Of a stretch of 64,000 nt of DNA, positions 45,435 through 57,647 are shown in pieces. Position numbers and translations under genes: made by a program. A model generated the notes under the pieces. That model was not told where the DNA came from, did no database searches, and saw only the letters and a program-made list of their open reading frames with translations. Each line of letters opens with the position of its first letter. Position 1 is the stretch's first letter. Source of the stretch: Ascaphus truei (lineage: Eukaryota > Chordata > Amphibia > Anura > Ascaphidae); the NCBI GenBank assembly GCA_036426205.1, contig CM071568.1, forward strand, positions 123,910,945 through 123,974,944, read 5' to 3'.

Positions 45435-45957
45435 CATCTGTTTTTATCAACACCCCCAAATATACCATTGATTTATACCATGGAGCCTGCGCTTCCTCTT
45501 TCTTTTGGATATAGATATGTAGGAAAAACAGTCAAAGAAAAACAAAGTCCAAAGCAGAGTCCCTACTCAATGCGAGGTTTGCAGAAAGTTATATAATTAG
45601 GCATAATACAAGCCAACCAAGTACAAAAATCACAATATAATATCAATGGTGCAATATAGTATAAAGATACATGAAAGGTCTGACTGAGAAATCCTCACGT
45701 TTGTGCAATAAACTGCATGTTGTGCACAAAATCCTTTTCTTGTAATAAGATCATTGATGTTGTGATGACACTTGATATTGCTTATACTTTTGCCAGCTAC
45801 ATTCTGAGAACAGGTTCTATGTTCCGTGGTTTCTTAGAGACAACACATTACACATATAAGGAAGCTATACAAGCAGTAGGGCTCCTAGCAGGCAGTTTTC
45901 TTCCATTCTGAACATTACCTCAATTCTGAACATTACCTGAATACTCAAGAAACTGTC
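45435..45957. other. Upstream region of the ARMH2-like gene
   Basis: No earlier coding exon is visible. A frame at 45717-45911 lacks splice signals into the gene. The promoter or a 5' UTR exon could be here, but I cannot define it. Confidence 0.4.
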
Positions 45958-48900
45958 ATGTTTCGCAGGTTGCAAAGCTTTTGCAGGCACATATTAAATA
46001 ACTATATCAACTTTGATTCACGACAAGAGGAAGGGGAGGATACGTTAGATGAAACACAGTTTCATAAACAAAAATTTCTGATATGGGGTAAAACTTTGAG
46101 AAACAGTAACCTTCCCATTGGCATAAGAATTCAGGCAGCATCTCAGATGGGACTGCTTTCATACACAGGTAAGACATTAGTTAATATTTGGATTGTTATT
46201 TTCCTATGCCTATTTAGCATAGAAGCAGTGCTGGGTGAAATAACTTTCCCAAGGATCTAATATCGGTAGCAGAGTTTGGAGACAATTTTTTTTTAAATTA
46301 CACACTGTGCAAACAGTAGTTGTGTTGGGCATTTTGCAGGGCGATTAGGAAAGATGCATGGGTGTCAATTTTGAACAAGGTAAAGATGAAGCAGAATTGA
46401 AGCCCAAAGCATAATTTTTATTTTCCTCTTAGGGGCTTTTTCGATAGGCCCCACATCGCATTCTGCAAATCGTAGTGTGATCAGACGCTCTCGGACTAAT
46501 TGGATAAGCCCTTAGGGCTATTCTCACTAAACTATGATACTGCATGAAATGTGAGTAAATTTTGGGGGAAATGTTAGTTATTTTTATTGTCTAATTGATT
46601 AATGGATTACAGGTGTACCCTGGTTTAAGGACACTCACTTTAAGTACACTCGCGAGTAAGGACATATCGCCCAATAGGCAAACGGCAGCTCACGCATGCG
46701 CCTGTCAGCACGTCCTGAACAGTAACACCTGTACCGAAGCTGTGCGCAAGCGGGGAGACTATAGAGCTTGTTACAAATGTGTTATTTACACCAGTTATGC
46801 ACGTATATGATGATTGCAGTACAGTATATGCATCGATAAGTGGAAAAAAGGTAGTGCTTCACTTTAAGTACATTTTTGCTTTACATATGTAACCCATAAT
46901 CCCCCCAATCGCAGATATGGTGTATGTAAGGGGATCTATATGCATTACCCAGCGTGGTGCTTCTACCTGTTAGGCTCACAGGGGGCCTAAGCCTCCGCCA
47001 CGGAGAGCCTGGGGTACGTATGACAATATGTATAACCTCTTACTTGGTGCAGCGCCTCCACCTGCGATGGCTCCCACCAGAGGGGGAGTGGTTCCTCGCA
47101 GGAAATATATATCACTCCACACAACGTGTAAAACAACCAGGGACTTTACTTGCATGAATAACCTTGAGCATATACACATATACCAACAGGTGTCCCTCCC
47201 TAGAGGAGACACTAACTCCGGCGTCACGCAGGACGCTACCTCCACCTCCACCTCCACCGGATGATCCCACCCAGTGTCCAGTAACCCCACCCTCAAGCGA
47301 GATGTATATGTGTGACTGCGCAGCCACTATGTCCCTTGTGAATATGATATGACTCGTTGGTGCACTTGTTGATTACCTGCCGGGCACTCCGGTGCCCGGG
47401 CCTGCCAAGGAACTTCACAAAGGATCCCGACGTCGACTGTACACCGGAACTACCGTCCGGGGCAATCCCACCTGGATGGCTGATGCAGCAACTGCAAAGG
47501 CCTGAGCCCAAACCTCTGCACGGACGGGCAGCTTCTGCTGTGTCCCTAACTAGTTCTAGATAATAAGTGGCAGGGTCCCTAACCTGGGGCTGTCCCTGAC
47601 ACAACTTACACTTCAGGGTGACTCAGGGCTAGCTGGGGCCTTGGGGGCTGCTGGCCTAGTGCAGGGGGTCACTGACTCCTACACCCTACCTCCTTCCCCT
47701 AGCTTCTCCAGGCTCCAACTGACAAACGCGCTCCAAGCCCGCGAACTGTATCTCTTCTCTCCTGCAGGGCCACCCTCCAGCCCTATTGGCTCCCTGGCGT
47801 CACATGGGGCGCTGCTGAGGCTCACGGGACTTGTAGGCCCTTCCAAGAGCCTTCCCTGGTAGGCTAGGGTTTCGCGGGCTCCCCTCGCGCTATCCTCGCG
47901 CATGCGCAACTCTGCAGGGCCGACGGGACTCATTGCGCATGCGCGATCTATAGTAAGATGGCGGCGCCCTGCTCGGGAGCCGCCGGAGCGCCAAAGCGCT
48001 CCCTGCACTGGTCCCCACCTTCCGGACGTGCCGGCGGGTCCATCGAGTGACCCGCGGCAGCGGAAGAACCGAGGTAGGGGTCGCGGGGCACCAGGTAGGA
48101 AAAGGGGACCTGGCTACACAAACATGCTCCGGTCCCCTTGCGTACGTTAATGCGGGGTATGCCTGTATCATAAAATGACAGGATTCTTTTTTTTCTTTTT
48201 TTTTTTACCAATGGGATATATGCAAGTTAAATGTCATGGCAAACATGTAAATGAGCATGCAAATTAGTAATTATGTGCGTCATTTTATAATTTGAGTGTT
48301 GATAGAAGGAATTAGGGATGGGTTACAGAATGTACATTTTATGATGAGCTGTATCTTTGGTTAAAGTAGGCAACCATGTTTGTTTTCATTTTTATTAATT
48401 GTTATGTAAATACAGAGGGGTCCCCGAAAACTGATCTGAAGTCCCCCGACATTTGGTTTACAAGTATTAAGTTCAGTACAACACTTCCCCACACCCCACC
48501 CTTTTTTTTATTTATTTTTATAAGGCGGACCTCCAGCAGCATGCCACGTTCAAGAATACATTGAGGATATTATACATTTCTTGGATGTGCCATCTGCGTC
48601 AATTGAAGACAAAATGATAATCATCCAAGCTTTGTCTGGTATTTGCTATGTGAACAACAGCAATCAGAAGAAACTGACGGAACTTGGAATTACGAACAAA
48701 CTTCTTACCATACTGAGTGAGGAAGGAAATTCCTCAGCAGACACTACAAACCTGATGTTGCTGAAATACTGGGTCTGCTACCTCTTAAGTGTCCTTTCTT
48801 GCAATAATATTCCTTTCATTAAATCACTTCAGAATATTCACACCCTCAGGACAAATCTTGAGACCATATCCATCATGGGATGGTACAAATGGCCAGCTAA

Positions 48901-48979
48901 TTATGCTGCGGTAATGCTTGACCTCCTGAGCATTAAGCCGTCAAATGAGGTGTGCAAAAAAGATTCTCATATGGCATAA
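45958..48979 (+). CDS. ARMH2: ARMH2-like armadillo-like helical protein, two coding exons
   Basis: Exon 1 is 45958-46168 (MFRRLQSFCRHILNNYINFD to LLSYTG), with donor ACACAG|GTAAGA. Exon 2 is 48525-48979, with acceptor TTTTATAAG|G after a pyrimidine-rich tract. Joining preserves the frame as SYTGGPPAACHVQEY and gives 221 residues. The protein is soluble and alpha-helical (LTELGITNKLLTILSEE, LKYWVCYLLSVL), as expected for an armadillo-like fold. I name it from recollection of the family (an aligned GLL..TGGP junction) and from its position next to GMNN, its neighbour in human; function is unknown to me. The intron holds a Tigger MITE and a solo LTR. A poly(A) signal AATAAA is at 49026-49031. 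Confidence 0.75.
46610..48165. mobile_element. Tigger-type MITE split by a solo LTR
   Basis: It starts CAGGTGTACCCTGGTTTAAG and ends TGCGGGGTATGCCTG, with TA on each side (46608-46609, 48166-48167). The LTR occupies 46888-48118, so the MITE itself is about 320 bp. It sits in the ARMH2-like intron. Confidence 0.8.
46888..48118. mobile_element. Solo LTR, about 1.23 kb, in the ARMH2-like intron
   Basis: TGTAACCCATAATCC to CTGGCTACA splits the Tigger MITE. CATA (46884-46887) and CAAA (48119-48122) may be a 4-bp duplication with one change. The right end (CAGCGGAAGAACCGAGGTAGG) resembles the chromovirus LTR end at 18430-18450, suggesting a related family in - orientation. The frames inside are not genes. 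Confidence 0.65.
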
Positions 48980-49025
48980 ATAGTCCTGAGTTATTGTTTG
49001 ATAAATTATGACAGCTTGCACGAAA

Positions 49026-49031
49026 AATAAA
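49026..49031 (+). terminator. Poly(A) signal of the ARMH2-like gene
   Basis: AATAAA lies 47 bp after the stop codon. Confidence 0.6.
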
Positions 49032-49120
49032 TATATGAAATTTGTAGATGTAGTTTTTTTTAGGTGTTATATTGCAGCAAACCAAAAATCTGAGCTAGCA
49101 AAAAAAAAAAAAACAACAAG

Positions 49121-49444
49121 TGTGACAGTCCCAGGATATTAGACAGCTTTCTGTCCGATTTAGAGCAGAAAGTGCAGAAATATGGCAAAAGGATCCATTC
49201 CGCAGCTTCACATTTACTGAGGCTGGTGGATGGCAAGTCCAGGCCAGAGTTTATAACGGTTCTAACCTGTTCCTTAATTAGGAGAGCGGGTGAGGGGAAT
49301 TAGAACCGGTAAACTCTGGCCTAGACTTTTCATCCACCAGACTCAGTAAATGTTGAGCTGTGGAATGGATCCTTTTGCCATATTTCTGCACTTTCTGATC
49401 TAAATCGGATAGAACGCTGTCTAATATCCTGGGACCATGTCACA
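49121..49444. mobile_element. Fold-back MITE with long inverted repeats
   Basis: TGTGACAGTCCCAGGATATT on the left is inverted as ATATCCTGGGACCATGTCACA on the right. The arms continue imperfectly for over 120 bp, leaving a short centre. CAAG flanks both ends (49117-49120, 49445-49448). No ORF. Confidence 0.75.
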
Positions 49445-49448
49445 CAAG

Positions 49449-50249
49449 ATTGAGCAGCACGAGGTGATCACAGAAATATCAGGGGATCTGTATAGATAGA
49501 AAAGGACATGGGGCAGTTAGGCGATTGAACATATAGGAACATTAAGGGGCATTTAGGGAGGCAATGTAGAGGGAAGGCTGTGTTTGAGAGGTGGGAGAGG
49601 GAGAATGCACTTCAAGGCATTGACGGGTAAAGGGCGATTCATGACCACTTTAATGTTTGGGGTACATGCAAAGTATTGAGAAATGAAATTAGGCCACTCA
49701 GACATTCATAAAAAACAACCAGCCAAGTAAAAGCTCAGGAGGACCCCCAGGTAGATAATGATTATATCGGGTATAATGTCGGCATAAGTACTAAATGGTC
49801 AAACATACTCAAATAAAGCCCCTGTATGTCGAGGGAAGAGAGAACCAAAAGACACTATATGGGTATAGAGACAAAATACCAGGCAGTCAGCAAGAAGCAA
49901 ATAAGTTACCACCACTTCGTGGCCTGGATTGGAAGTGAGACCCTATGTCAGGTAAGGTATCCGGTGTGGAGCCGTGCAGCTCTCTGCTGAGCACCGTCTC
50001 TCCCTCTGTGGGTGTCACGCTGAATCAGCGTGTAGTGAATATACCAGTACTGCCTGCGAGTGTCATTCAGACATTCAGCTACACATAAACACCAAGGGCC
50101 TGAGTTGTGAGGGATGCTACTTATTCAATTAGAAAAGTATAAGCATGTTAATGAATATTTTATTCAATTGTATACCAAATATGGCTGTTCATCATCGTAA
50201 GGTGAAACTTGGAATTGCCTCATGTTAACTTCACCTTTTTGTGTGATGT
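49449..50249. other. No gene recognised
   Basis: Unassigned sequence. Confidence 0.5.
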
Positions 50250-51530
50250 CACTTTGTGTTGAGTACAATCGACCCTCCAGTTCTCCAGCTTAGTTCTCTG
50301 TCTCCAACCCTCAATGCCAATTTGCCACATTTAACTCCCTTCTCTGCCCAACTACACCACTACCCCTCCTCACCTTTATGGCCCAAGACCTTGCCACCTA
50401 CTCCAGATAAAAAAACATTGCCACCATCGAACATAACTATCACATCAGGGCGTGCACACACATTTTTTTCCTATGGCCAGTCACCATGCTGCTCTCGCCC
50501 TACAACCTGCCTCCTTGCCCCTATTCCCTAACCTTTCATTTTCTCCCACCCTGACACATCTACCCATCTTAAGTCACCACTTTACCTTTCTTTTCTCACT
50601 GACACACTCCCTTCTTCCTTTAAACATGTAGTTGTCACATCTATTCTAAACAAATACTGTCTTGACTGAGCTTCTCCAACTATTATCTCTTTCCCCCATT
50701 GCGTTCAAGCTACTTCACACCCTTGCTGGCTTCAGCCCTCTACACTCCACTTAGCAGGAACAAGAGGTGCCAATGACTCACAGCTAACCAAGTGCCATTT
50801 CTCCTTCCATAGTCACCTCAATCTCTTTGACACTGTTGACTACCCCCTCCTCCTGCACACTCTCCACTGTATTGGATTCTGTGACGCAGGCCTCTCTCCC
50901 TTCTCTGGTCTCTGTGCTAGGCCTTCTCTTCTCATTCTATACCTCGCTCTTCGTGAATTAACTCACCTTTGTTTTTCAGTATCTCTATGCGAACGACACC
51001 CATATTTACCTCTCCTCACCACACCTCCTCTTTTCACCAACTTTCTTGGCTTTTCTTCCTTGATGTCCCACACATCATGTTCACTACAGAATTCCTATAA
51101 TAATCTTTCCTCCTCCCACTGTGACTCCTACACCAACAATAATTCCATATTCTTGTCTAAGGGTTATCTTTAACCTCTTTCTTCCTTACATTCCTGCTGC
51201 CTACACACCTATACCTAGTCGTAACCAATGATTTTATTTAAATAACCAAATCGCAATCCCGCCTCGATTACTGCGACCTGTTAGTTGCCCTTCTCATCGA
51301 CTATCCAAATTACTGCACTCACCACTCCATCTAGAATTGCATCCACATCCTCTAGAATTGCATTTAAAATCTTAGTCTTGGCATAGAAATCCCTCAACAA
51401 TGCTGCTTCCCCTTACATCTGGTCTACAAGACGTCTCCTGTGTTGCACCCTCTCTGGAATTCCCCATTAGACTCTCCATCAGCTTTCAGACGACTTCAAA
51501 GACTCCTCAACATACATACACCCTAACCCA
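50250..51530 (+). mobile_element. Strongly decayed L2-type LINE
   Basis: Pieces such as CTCAATCTCTTTGACACTGT (FDTVD box), TATCTCTATGCGAACGACAC (YADDT box) and CGCCTCGATTACTGCGACCT (SRLDYC motif) appear in the order of the L2 at 12054-15735. Many frameshifts show it is much older. Confidence 0.7.
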
Positions 51531-52910
51531 AATGGGGACAGCTGTGCAGCTGGATCAAACTCCAATCAGGCATATATGCCATCTTACTATGAGCAGTCAT
51601 TTATACCTTTTAAGAGGTAAGAGACTTATAATGCACCATGCATCCGCCCCTACAAAGATCCCTGTTCTCCTATGCCGATATACATCTAGCCAGAGTAATA
51701 CAAGGATAAAGAAAATAGCATACCAAAACAGAGCCATTACACTATGGACAGAAAGTTCTAATCGCATGGGAGGTGCTAGAACAGGAATGAAATAATTACC
51801 CTCTTCTATGCCAGTACAAAATGAATAGCACCAAATCAAAGAAGTCCCGCTTGTTAGACTATGAGGAAAATAAATAAATAATACATACAAGGATTGCACT
51901 GGAAGTGAAAACTTTCAAAATACATGTATGGTAGATCCGATCCAGAATCTCAAAGGAGTCTGGTGTCCAACAAATCAAGAAGTGAGAAATCTAGCAACAA
52001 TATATAATTGTTTGTTCTTGTATCTATATCGTTTTACGTATCGCTTTGGTGCACTGGCTTTGCATCTCATCCCAGGCTGTTTAAAAACCGTGTTTAAAAC
52101 AGCAAGCATTGGTTTACGGGTTCCATGTAATAATGGCTTTGAGACAAAAGGTGGCACTGTGTGCTCATTTGCATGTCATTTCCCAGAATCCCTTGCTGCA
52201 GTGGAAGCACTATATGCTAGGTGGTAATGGCAAAAAGGCGGGTTGCAGACCTGTCTAAGACATGTGAATGTGCTCACAAGTAATATTTTATATGCTATAC
52301 AATGGAAGGTTTTAAGTCACCTTTTCACCCACCATAACACACACACACACTTTAATTACTATCTATCGATATGCAGAGATATAAACACTATTAGGTGTTT
52401 TGAACAAACCAGATGATGGTGTTGATGGCTTTAATGGATAATATACATAGTAATTCTTAACTGTTGTACTATCTAGGGTTATGCTCTCCATATAAATATT
52501 TCTATTTAATATAGTCCGACATTCAAAAACTTTTTGTAATTCTGTATCGATTCTTTAGCAATAATTTATATAGAAGAATCAGATTTAATATGGGCAATTG
52601 TTTTTATTTTTTTGTACCATCATGTAAGCCTCACAAATCAATTGAGTTAGGTTACATATATTTGCCCCAACACACTTTTTTTTTTTTAAACATTGTGTAC
52701 ATTCTCGTTATACCAACCTCTGCCCGAGGGGAAGCCGTGTGTGCACCTCACAGACTGTTTCTAGTTACGCCGCTGGCACTCCATCACTTCCGGTGTGGAC
52801 CTCTATTTTAGCAGGCAAGGCGCCAAGAAGACATTCACTCTTTTTTTAATTCATCTTCCTTATGACCAGGATTTAAAACTATCCTTGATTGCTCTATGGG
52901 TAAAACTTGC
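51531..52910. other. No gene recognised
   Basis: Only short frames without recognisable features. Confidence 0.5.
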
Positions 52911-54024
52911 CAGTTGTGATGAGAAAATAGAAGAGAGGTGGGACACTGCTCAAATCGTAATATCATATAAGAAAAACAATAGAAGTAAGCCTGGTGCACA
53001 GGGATAATAGCTATGCAATAACAGAAAAAAGTGACAGAGGTCACTGAAGTCCCCTATATGTTGCACTCAAGGCTAAGTAGAAGGTACCAAACTTGTGTGA
53101 AAAATCTAGTCGCAGGAAGTGTGTGTTCCAAGGAAACTAAACCCTAAAAGTGTCACGTTGAAGACACAACAATTTAGCTAATCCTAACAATCACATGCAT
53201 GTTCAAATGTATCTAATGATGAGTCAATAGTATCACTCATAGTAATGAACAAACACGTATCCTGATCACATAACACACAAGTAGGTAAACGCCTAAAAGG
53301 TTTAAGTATACCACAGTATGGACCAATACAGGTCCCAAATAACTGGTAAAGTAGATACTAGGGGATACAAATACCCACTAAAAGACTAATGTCTAAGGTG
53401 AATGATCAGAGTAATGACCATAAATCCACAGAAGTATGTCTCATAGCCTAAAGTATAATAGTGATATCCACAATTAAAATTAAAAAAAATTAAAAAACTT
53501 CAATAAATAATTATATCGCCGATAAACAGGTATAATAGGAAAAAAAGAAACCAATATATATTAAAATTCCCCTGTAAGGGGAGCGGGTGGAAGAGGGTAG
53601 CACAAAAAATATAGATGGGAAAAACACTAAGATATAGTAATGATCATATATAAGTCAAAAGGTGAGATCCCTAATGTGACTACCAAACAGCAAAATGACC
53701 CTGTTGGTAATCAGAGAGGAGCACAATACAACAAGCAGGACGTGTATAAATACACAATTAAGTATGAGTCTAATCATCAGATGGTAGCATAAGTATATAC
53801 TGGATCCACCATATAGGAGCGAACCAGAAAACCCCGGCCAAAATCTCGTAATATATCTGGGGAAATGAGCGGCATCAGTCGCTCCAAACCACCAAGACAG
53901 ACAAATACAATGTATACGACCGTGTTTCTAGTGCTCAATCTGACTGCGGTAGTATCCAACAGGGACAGCTCAGCTCCACGATGGATCCCGCTCACGGACG
54001 CCCACTAGTGACGTCACGCCCCAA

Positions 54025-54058
54025 CGCGCGTTTCGTGTGACGCTTCACACTTCACCAG
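54025..54058 (-). ncRNA. Hammerhead-ribozyme-like motif
   Basis: The - strand reads CTGGTGA, one A, then a 6-bp stem GTGTGA/TCACAC with loop AGCG, then GAAA and CGCG. The hammerhead core is CUGAUGA ... stem II ... GAAA; here one core base differs and there is one extra A. Stem III and a cleavage site are not convincing. It is either a degraded ribozyme or a very short version that acts as a dimer. Confidence 0.5.
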
Positions 54059-54525
54059 GGGGGGACGAGCTAACATTGAGGATATCTGCATCAATTATAT
54101 ACATATGGCTAACAGGGAGGCTGGACCAAAGTGTCCAATCCGAATGCAAGCTACTGCTGAGTATCAATCTATCAACATGCGTGGACATAGAAGAATGAAT
54201 GGAATAAATAAATAATCAAAAGGATGAGAGGTGCATGAAATGATGTGTGCTACTATATCTATATACAGATAAACATATCCCTAGCTGGGGGACTCGAGAC
54301 CCGGTTAAGATCCTGGGTCCATGGTAGGTATAATTAAAGGCAAACACACACATGGCATGATTGTATATGTATGTGTTGCCATCTCTGCAGGGGAGATTGT
54401 TATCGTCAAACTAATGATGCTCATCATACATACCATGTATGGTAGGTGAAATGAATTGACCATCAGAGTGATGTTCACTAATAAAGTTTAATGCGAGACA
54501 AAAAAACAACCTGATAGATCACCCA

Positions 54526-54675
54526 TTAAATGAACGGGGTATAGATAAAACCCTTGTTCATACCATTAGGTGCAAGTGTTCCCAAGGTGTGAATCCATCT
54601 ACATTCCCTCTGTAGCAGTTTCTGGTCCCAGTCACCTCGTCTGGGGCCCCATGGGACATGTTCAATGCCTATAAA
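54526..54675 (-). pseudogene. Penelope-like ORF, C-terminal fragment
   Basis: The frame reads FIGIEHVPWGPRRGDWDQKL, then a motif with CRWIHTLGTLAPNGMNKGF, then a stop at 54526-54528. The GIEHV...GD, WI..L.T..P.G.N order is the typical C-terminus after the GIY-YIG endonuclease. Upstream coding is missing because the inverted arm begins at 54758. Confidence 0.85.
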
Positions 54676-55477
54676 GCTCAGAACATGAATACTGTCCCAT
54701 GTTCATTATTCACATATATATACACAATCATTCCATGTGTGTGTTTGCCTTTATTTATCACCTTTTGACATATATGATAATAGTAATGATCTTAGTGTTT
54801 TTCCCCCTATATTTTTTGTGCTACACTCTCCCCTTACAGGGGCATTTTAATATATATTGGTTTCTTTTTTTCCTATTATACCTGTTTTTCGGCAATATAA
54901 TTTTTTATTAAAGTTTTTTTATTTTTTGCATTTTAATTGTGGATATCACTATTATACTTTAGGCTATGAGACATACTTCTGTGGATTTGTGGTCATTTCT
55001 CTGATCATTCACCTTAGACATTAGTCCTAGTCTTTTAGTGGGTATTTGTATCCCCTAGTATCTACTTTACCAGTTATTTGGGACCTGTTTTGGTCCATAC
55101 TGTGGTATACTTAAACCTTTTAGGCGTTTGCCTACTTGTGTGTTATGTGATCAGGATATGCGTTTGTTCATTACTATAAGTGATACTATTGACTCATCAT
55201 TAGATACATTTGAACATGCATGATTGTTAGGATTAGCTAAATTGTTGTGTCTTAACGTGACACTTCCTGCGACTAGATTTTTCACACAAGTTTGGTACCT
55301 TCTACTTAGCCTTGAGTGCAACATATAGGGGACTTCAGTGACCTGTCACTTTTTTCTGTTATTGCACAGTTGTGATGAGAACCAACTATACCAATCTTAC
55401 TGGCAGGTTTTGGCTCTTATCAAGGAGCGACTGCATTTCCCTCCTTGATAGGATGAATAAGGCCTGTAATATAGTGG

Positions 55478-55900
55478 ATGTAGATGGAAGAATTCCGGCG
55501 CAACTGCGCATGACAGACTCCACAGGCTCCCAATGGATTCAACAAACTTTATTGGCACAACGACAGACTGGGGCTACACCATGATCTCCCCCTCTATGCG
55601 TTTCACCCTCTAGAATAGGGCTTCGTCTCGGAGAATCCATCTGGGAGCCCGTGGAGTCTGTCATGCGCAGTTGCACCGGAATTCTTCCATCTACATGCAC
55701 TTTCATTGATGGGTGCACGCAGGAGCTGAACACAGGACCCATACTGGAGATTTAGGTAAGGGTCATTACCTTTCTTATACACTCCGGTTAGCCTAGTGGC
55801 CCTTTATAGCTCCCTCATTACAGCCCCACATGACGACCTTGACACCCTACGGTGCAATTTGCTGCTTACCGAAGCGCAGGACAGTATTTTTTCTTTGGAA
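55478..55900. mobile_element. Short Penelope-like insertion with inverted arms
   Basis: Direct repeats CTGTAATATAGTGG (55464-55477, 55901-55914) bound 423 bp. Arms 55478-55540 and 55633-55696 are inverted copies with two mismatches and one gap. Between them, on the - strand, GACGAAGCCCTATTCTAGAG and GGTGAAACGCAT (55627-55596) form a stem followed by GAAA. AATAAAGTTTGTTGAATCC is also on the - strand of the loop. Confidence 0.75.
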
Positions 55901-55914
55901 CTGTAATATAGTGG

Positions 55915-56630
55915 GGGGGAGGGGGGTGCTGCACCGTGCGCACGCCCGTTATAGTTGGTTGTGGTTAGCCAGCCATTGTATGCCAGGGCCGTGCTCTCGG
56001 TAGTGAGTGGAGCCGAGCGATAGCGGGGAACTCAAAAAAACTAAGTATTTTACTACTTTTCAAAAGGAGTGTTGGTATCCTGGCAAAGTTAAGCTCCCAC
56101 ATGACACGGGCCAATAGGAAGCCTCTTCACTCCTACTTTGTAACCCGCTGTTCAAGGCACACAGCTAGATCAGATAAAGATCTCATTACCAACTCATCCA
56201 AAAGATGACTCCTGCTGGCAAGTTTTACAGAGTACCCTAAAAAGACCAAAGAGCTATGAGGTTAGTTCAATCTTTAGTTCACACCAAAGAGTCAAAGTTC
56301 TCTTTAAGTCTACTTCTAGTGGCATAAAAACCTGTACCATTGCAGTTAAGAGTGCGCTACCAAGCTATGGCAATTTAAAAAATTATGTAGTGATTAAGTA
56401 TTCCTGTGATAAAATCTAGCAACAAAACAATCATAAAACAATGTAAAAAATAAAAATATTCCTAGAAAATAAGAGGTTCCAAATGTGTGCAATTTGCATA
56501 GGGATCCAGACATGTGCTGCTCTCCTTTGGAGCTGTTCCACTCCTCCCTTAGTACATGCAGAAACAGGAACGCACAGAGAATACCCATAGAGTAATTCAA
56601 TTAAAGAAAACAATATATTCATATTCAACG
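55915..56630. other. No gene recognised
   Basis: Unassigned sequence before the fold-back MITE. Confidence 0.5.
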
Positions 56631-56918
56631 CATTTGATAAGATAGAAGGGCATTCACTCTTCTAGGGAAGTTTGGCACCTGTTGTGGCAAAGCTGCTTGT
56701 CCGACCTGGTTTCTCCTGCTTGAGGTGCAACTACCGGTATAAATTATACGCCACACTGTGCCAGCACCCATTTGGAGACAGTCCAAAAGGTGGTTGTACT
56801 TACACTGGCGGTTGCAACAGGCAAATAGGAGAAACAAGGCACTATCGGACAAGCGGCTTTGCCACAGCGGGTGCCACACTTCCAAGAGCGTGAACGCCCT
56901 TCTATATCTTATCAAATG
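56631..56918. mobile_element. Fold-back MITE
   Basis: Arms begin CATTTGATAAGATAGAAGGG on the left and, inverted, CATTTGATAAGATATAGAAG on the right, and continue imperfectly for more than 80 bp (for example GGCAAAGCTGCTTGTCCGA / GGCAAAGCCGCTTGTCCGA). No ORF is present and no certain target duplication. Confidence 0.7.
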
Positions 56919-57268
56919 TGATATGGATTACCTGATTTTAAATGTTAATAAAGTGAATTACACTATTAACAGTCTCTGCACTTTCCTCTTTTTACACCTG
57001 TGCGGTTAAAGCTCTAAATGACCAAATCAGTCTTCCCAGCACCAGCTTTATTACATTCTGGCCTCCAGATGGTCAGGTTCACAAAACAGGGAAAGTGGTG
57101 TCCGAGTGACAACTGAACTAGTTAATATTTTGTAGCCCACATTAAGCCAAATTGTGTCTAGTCACAAGCTACCCTATTGTTTAGTTATAAGCAAGCTTGT
57201 AGCTAAACATTTATAAACCTTAAACAAAATGTGAATAAAGTAAAAATATATGCACTTGCAAACTAAAG
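56919..57268. other. Intergenic sequence after GMNN
   Basis: No feature is recognised apart from AATAAAG near 56948 on the + strand. Confidence 0.5.
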
Positions 57269-57274
57269 TTTATT
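57269..57274 (-). terminator. Probable GMNN poly(A) signal
   Basis: AATAAA on the - strand lies about 375 bp after the GMNN stop codon. Confidence 0.5.
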
Positions 57275-57647
57275 CAAGTATGTACAAACACCTCACGGCC
57301 AACACATTAAAAACTATTTACAAACTCAAAATAAAATACATAGTATTTGCTGTTAGAACAAGTGATCTGTTTTTAACAAGTCGTGGCTGTTAGCAGATTT
57401 TTAAAAAAAAGTCTGCTAGAAGTACAGTCCACCTTATCAATTCACCTCCAAGTGTCTGAGAAGCTTAAACCACAAGCCCTCAGAGCATTCATGAGGTTAG
57501 ATGTCTGTTGACTTCAAATGTTCCTGCTACTTGGACTTTGAGAAGGACTAGTAATGGCAGTTTCCCAACCAAATGAACCAGGATAGGAATGATAATGTTA
57601 AGGTAGCCACTTATAAATGTTCAGTTGAATTGTTAGCTTTCTGTAGT

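Larger units (their letters stand above)
52926..55366 (-). mobile_element. Penelope-like element with 600-bp inverted arms
   Basis: Direct repeats CAGTTGTGATGAGAA (52911-52925, 55367-55381) flank a 2.44-kb insertion. Inverted arms 53014-53665 and 54758-55366 match with few differences. Between them, on the - strand, is the C-terminal part of a Penelope reverse transcriptase/endonuclease ORF (54675-54526) and then a hammerhead-like motif (54058-54025). Partial, inverted terminal copies and hammerhead motifs are known properties of Penelope-like elements. Confidence 0.85.

Noticed and set aside
45717..45911. Upstream coding exon of the ARMH2-like gene
   Set aside because: It ends in a stop, has no donor site and no family feature.
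47028..48211. Several frames in the ARMH2-like intron
   Set aside because: All lie in the solo LTR at 46888-48118.
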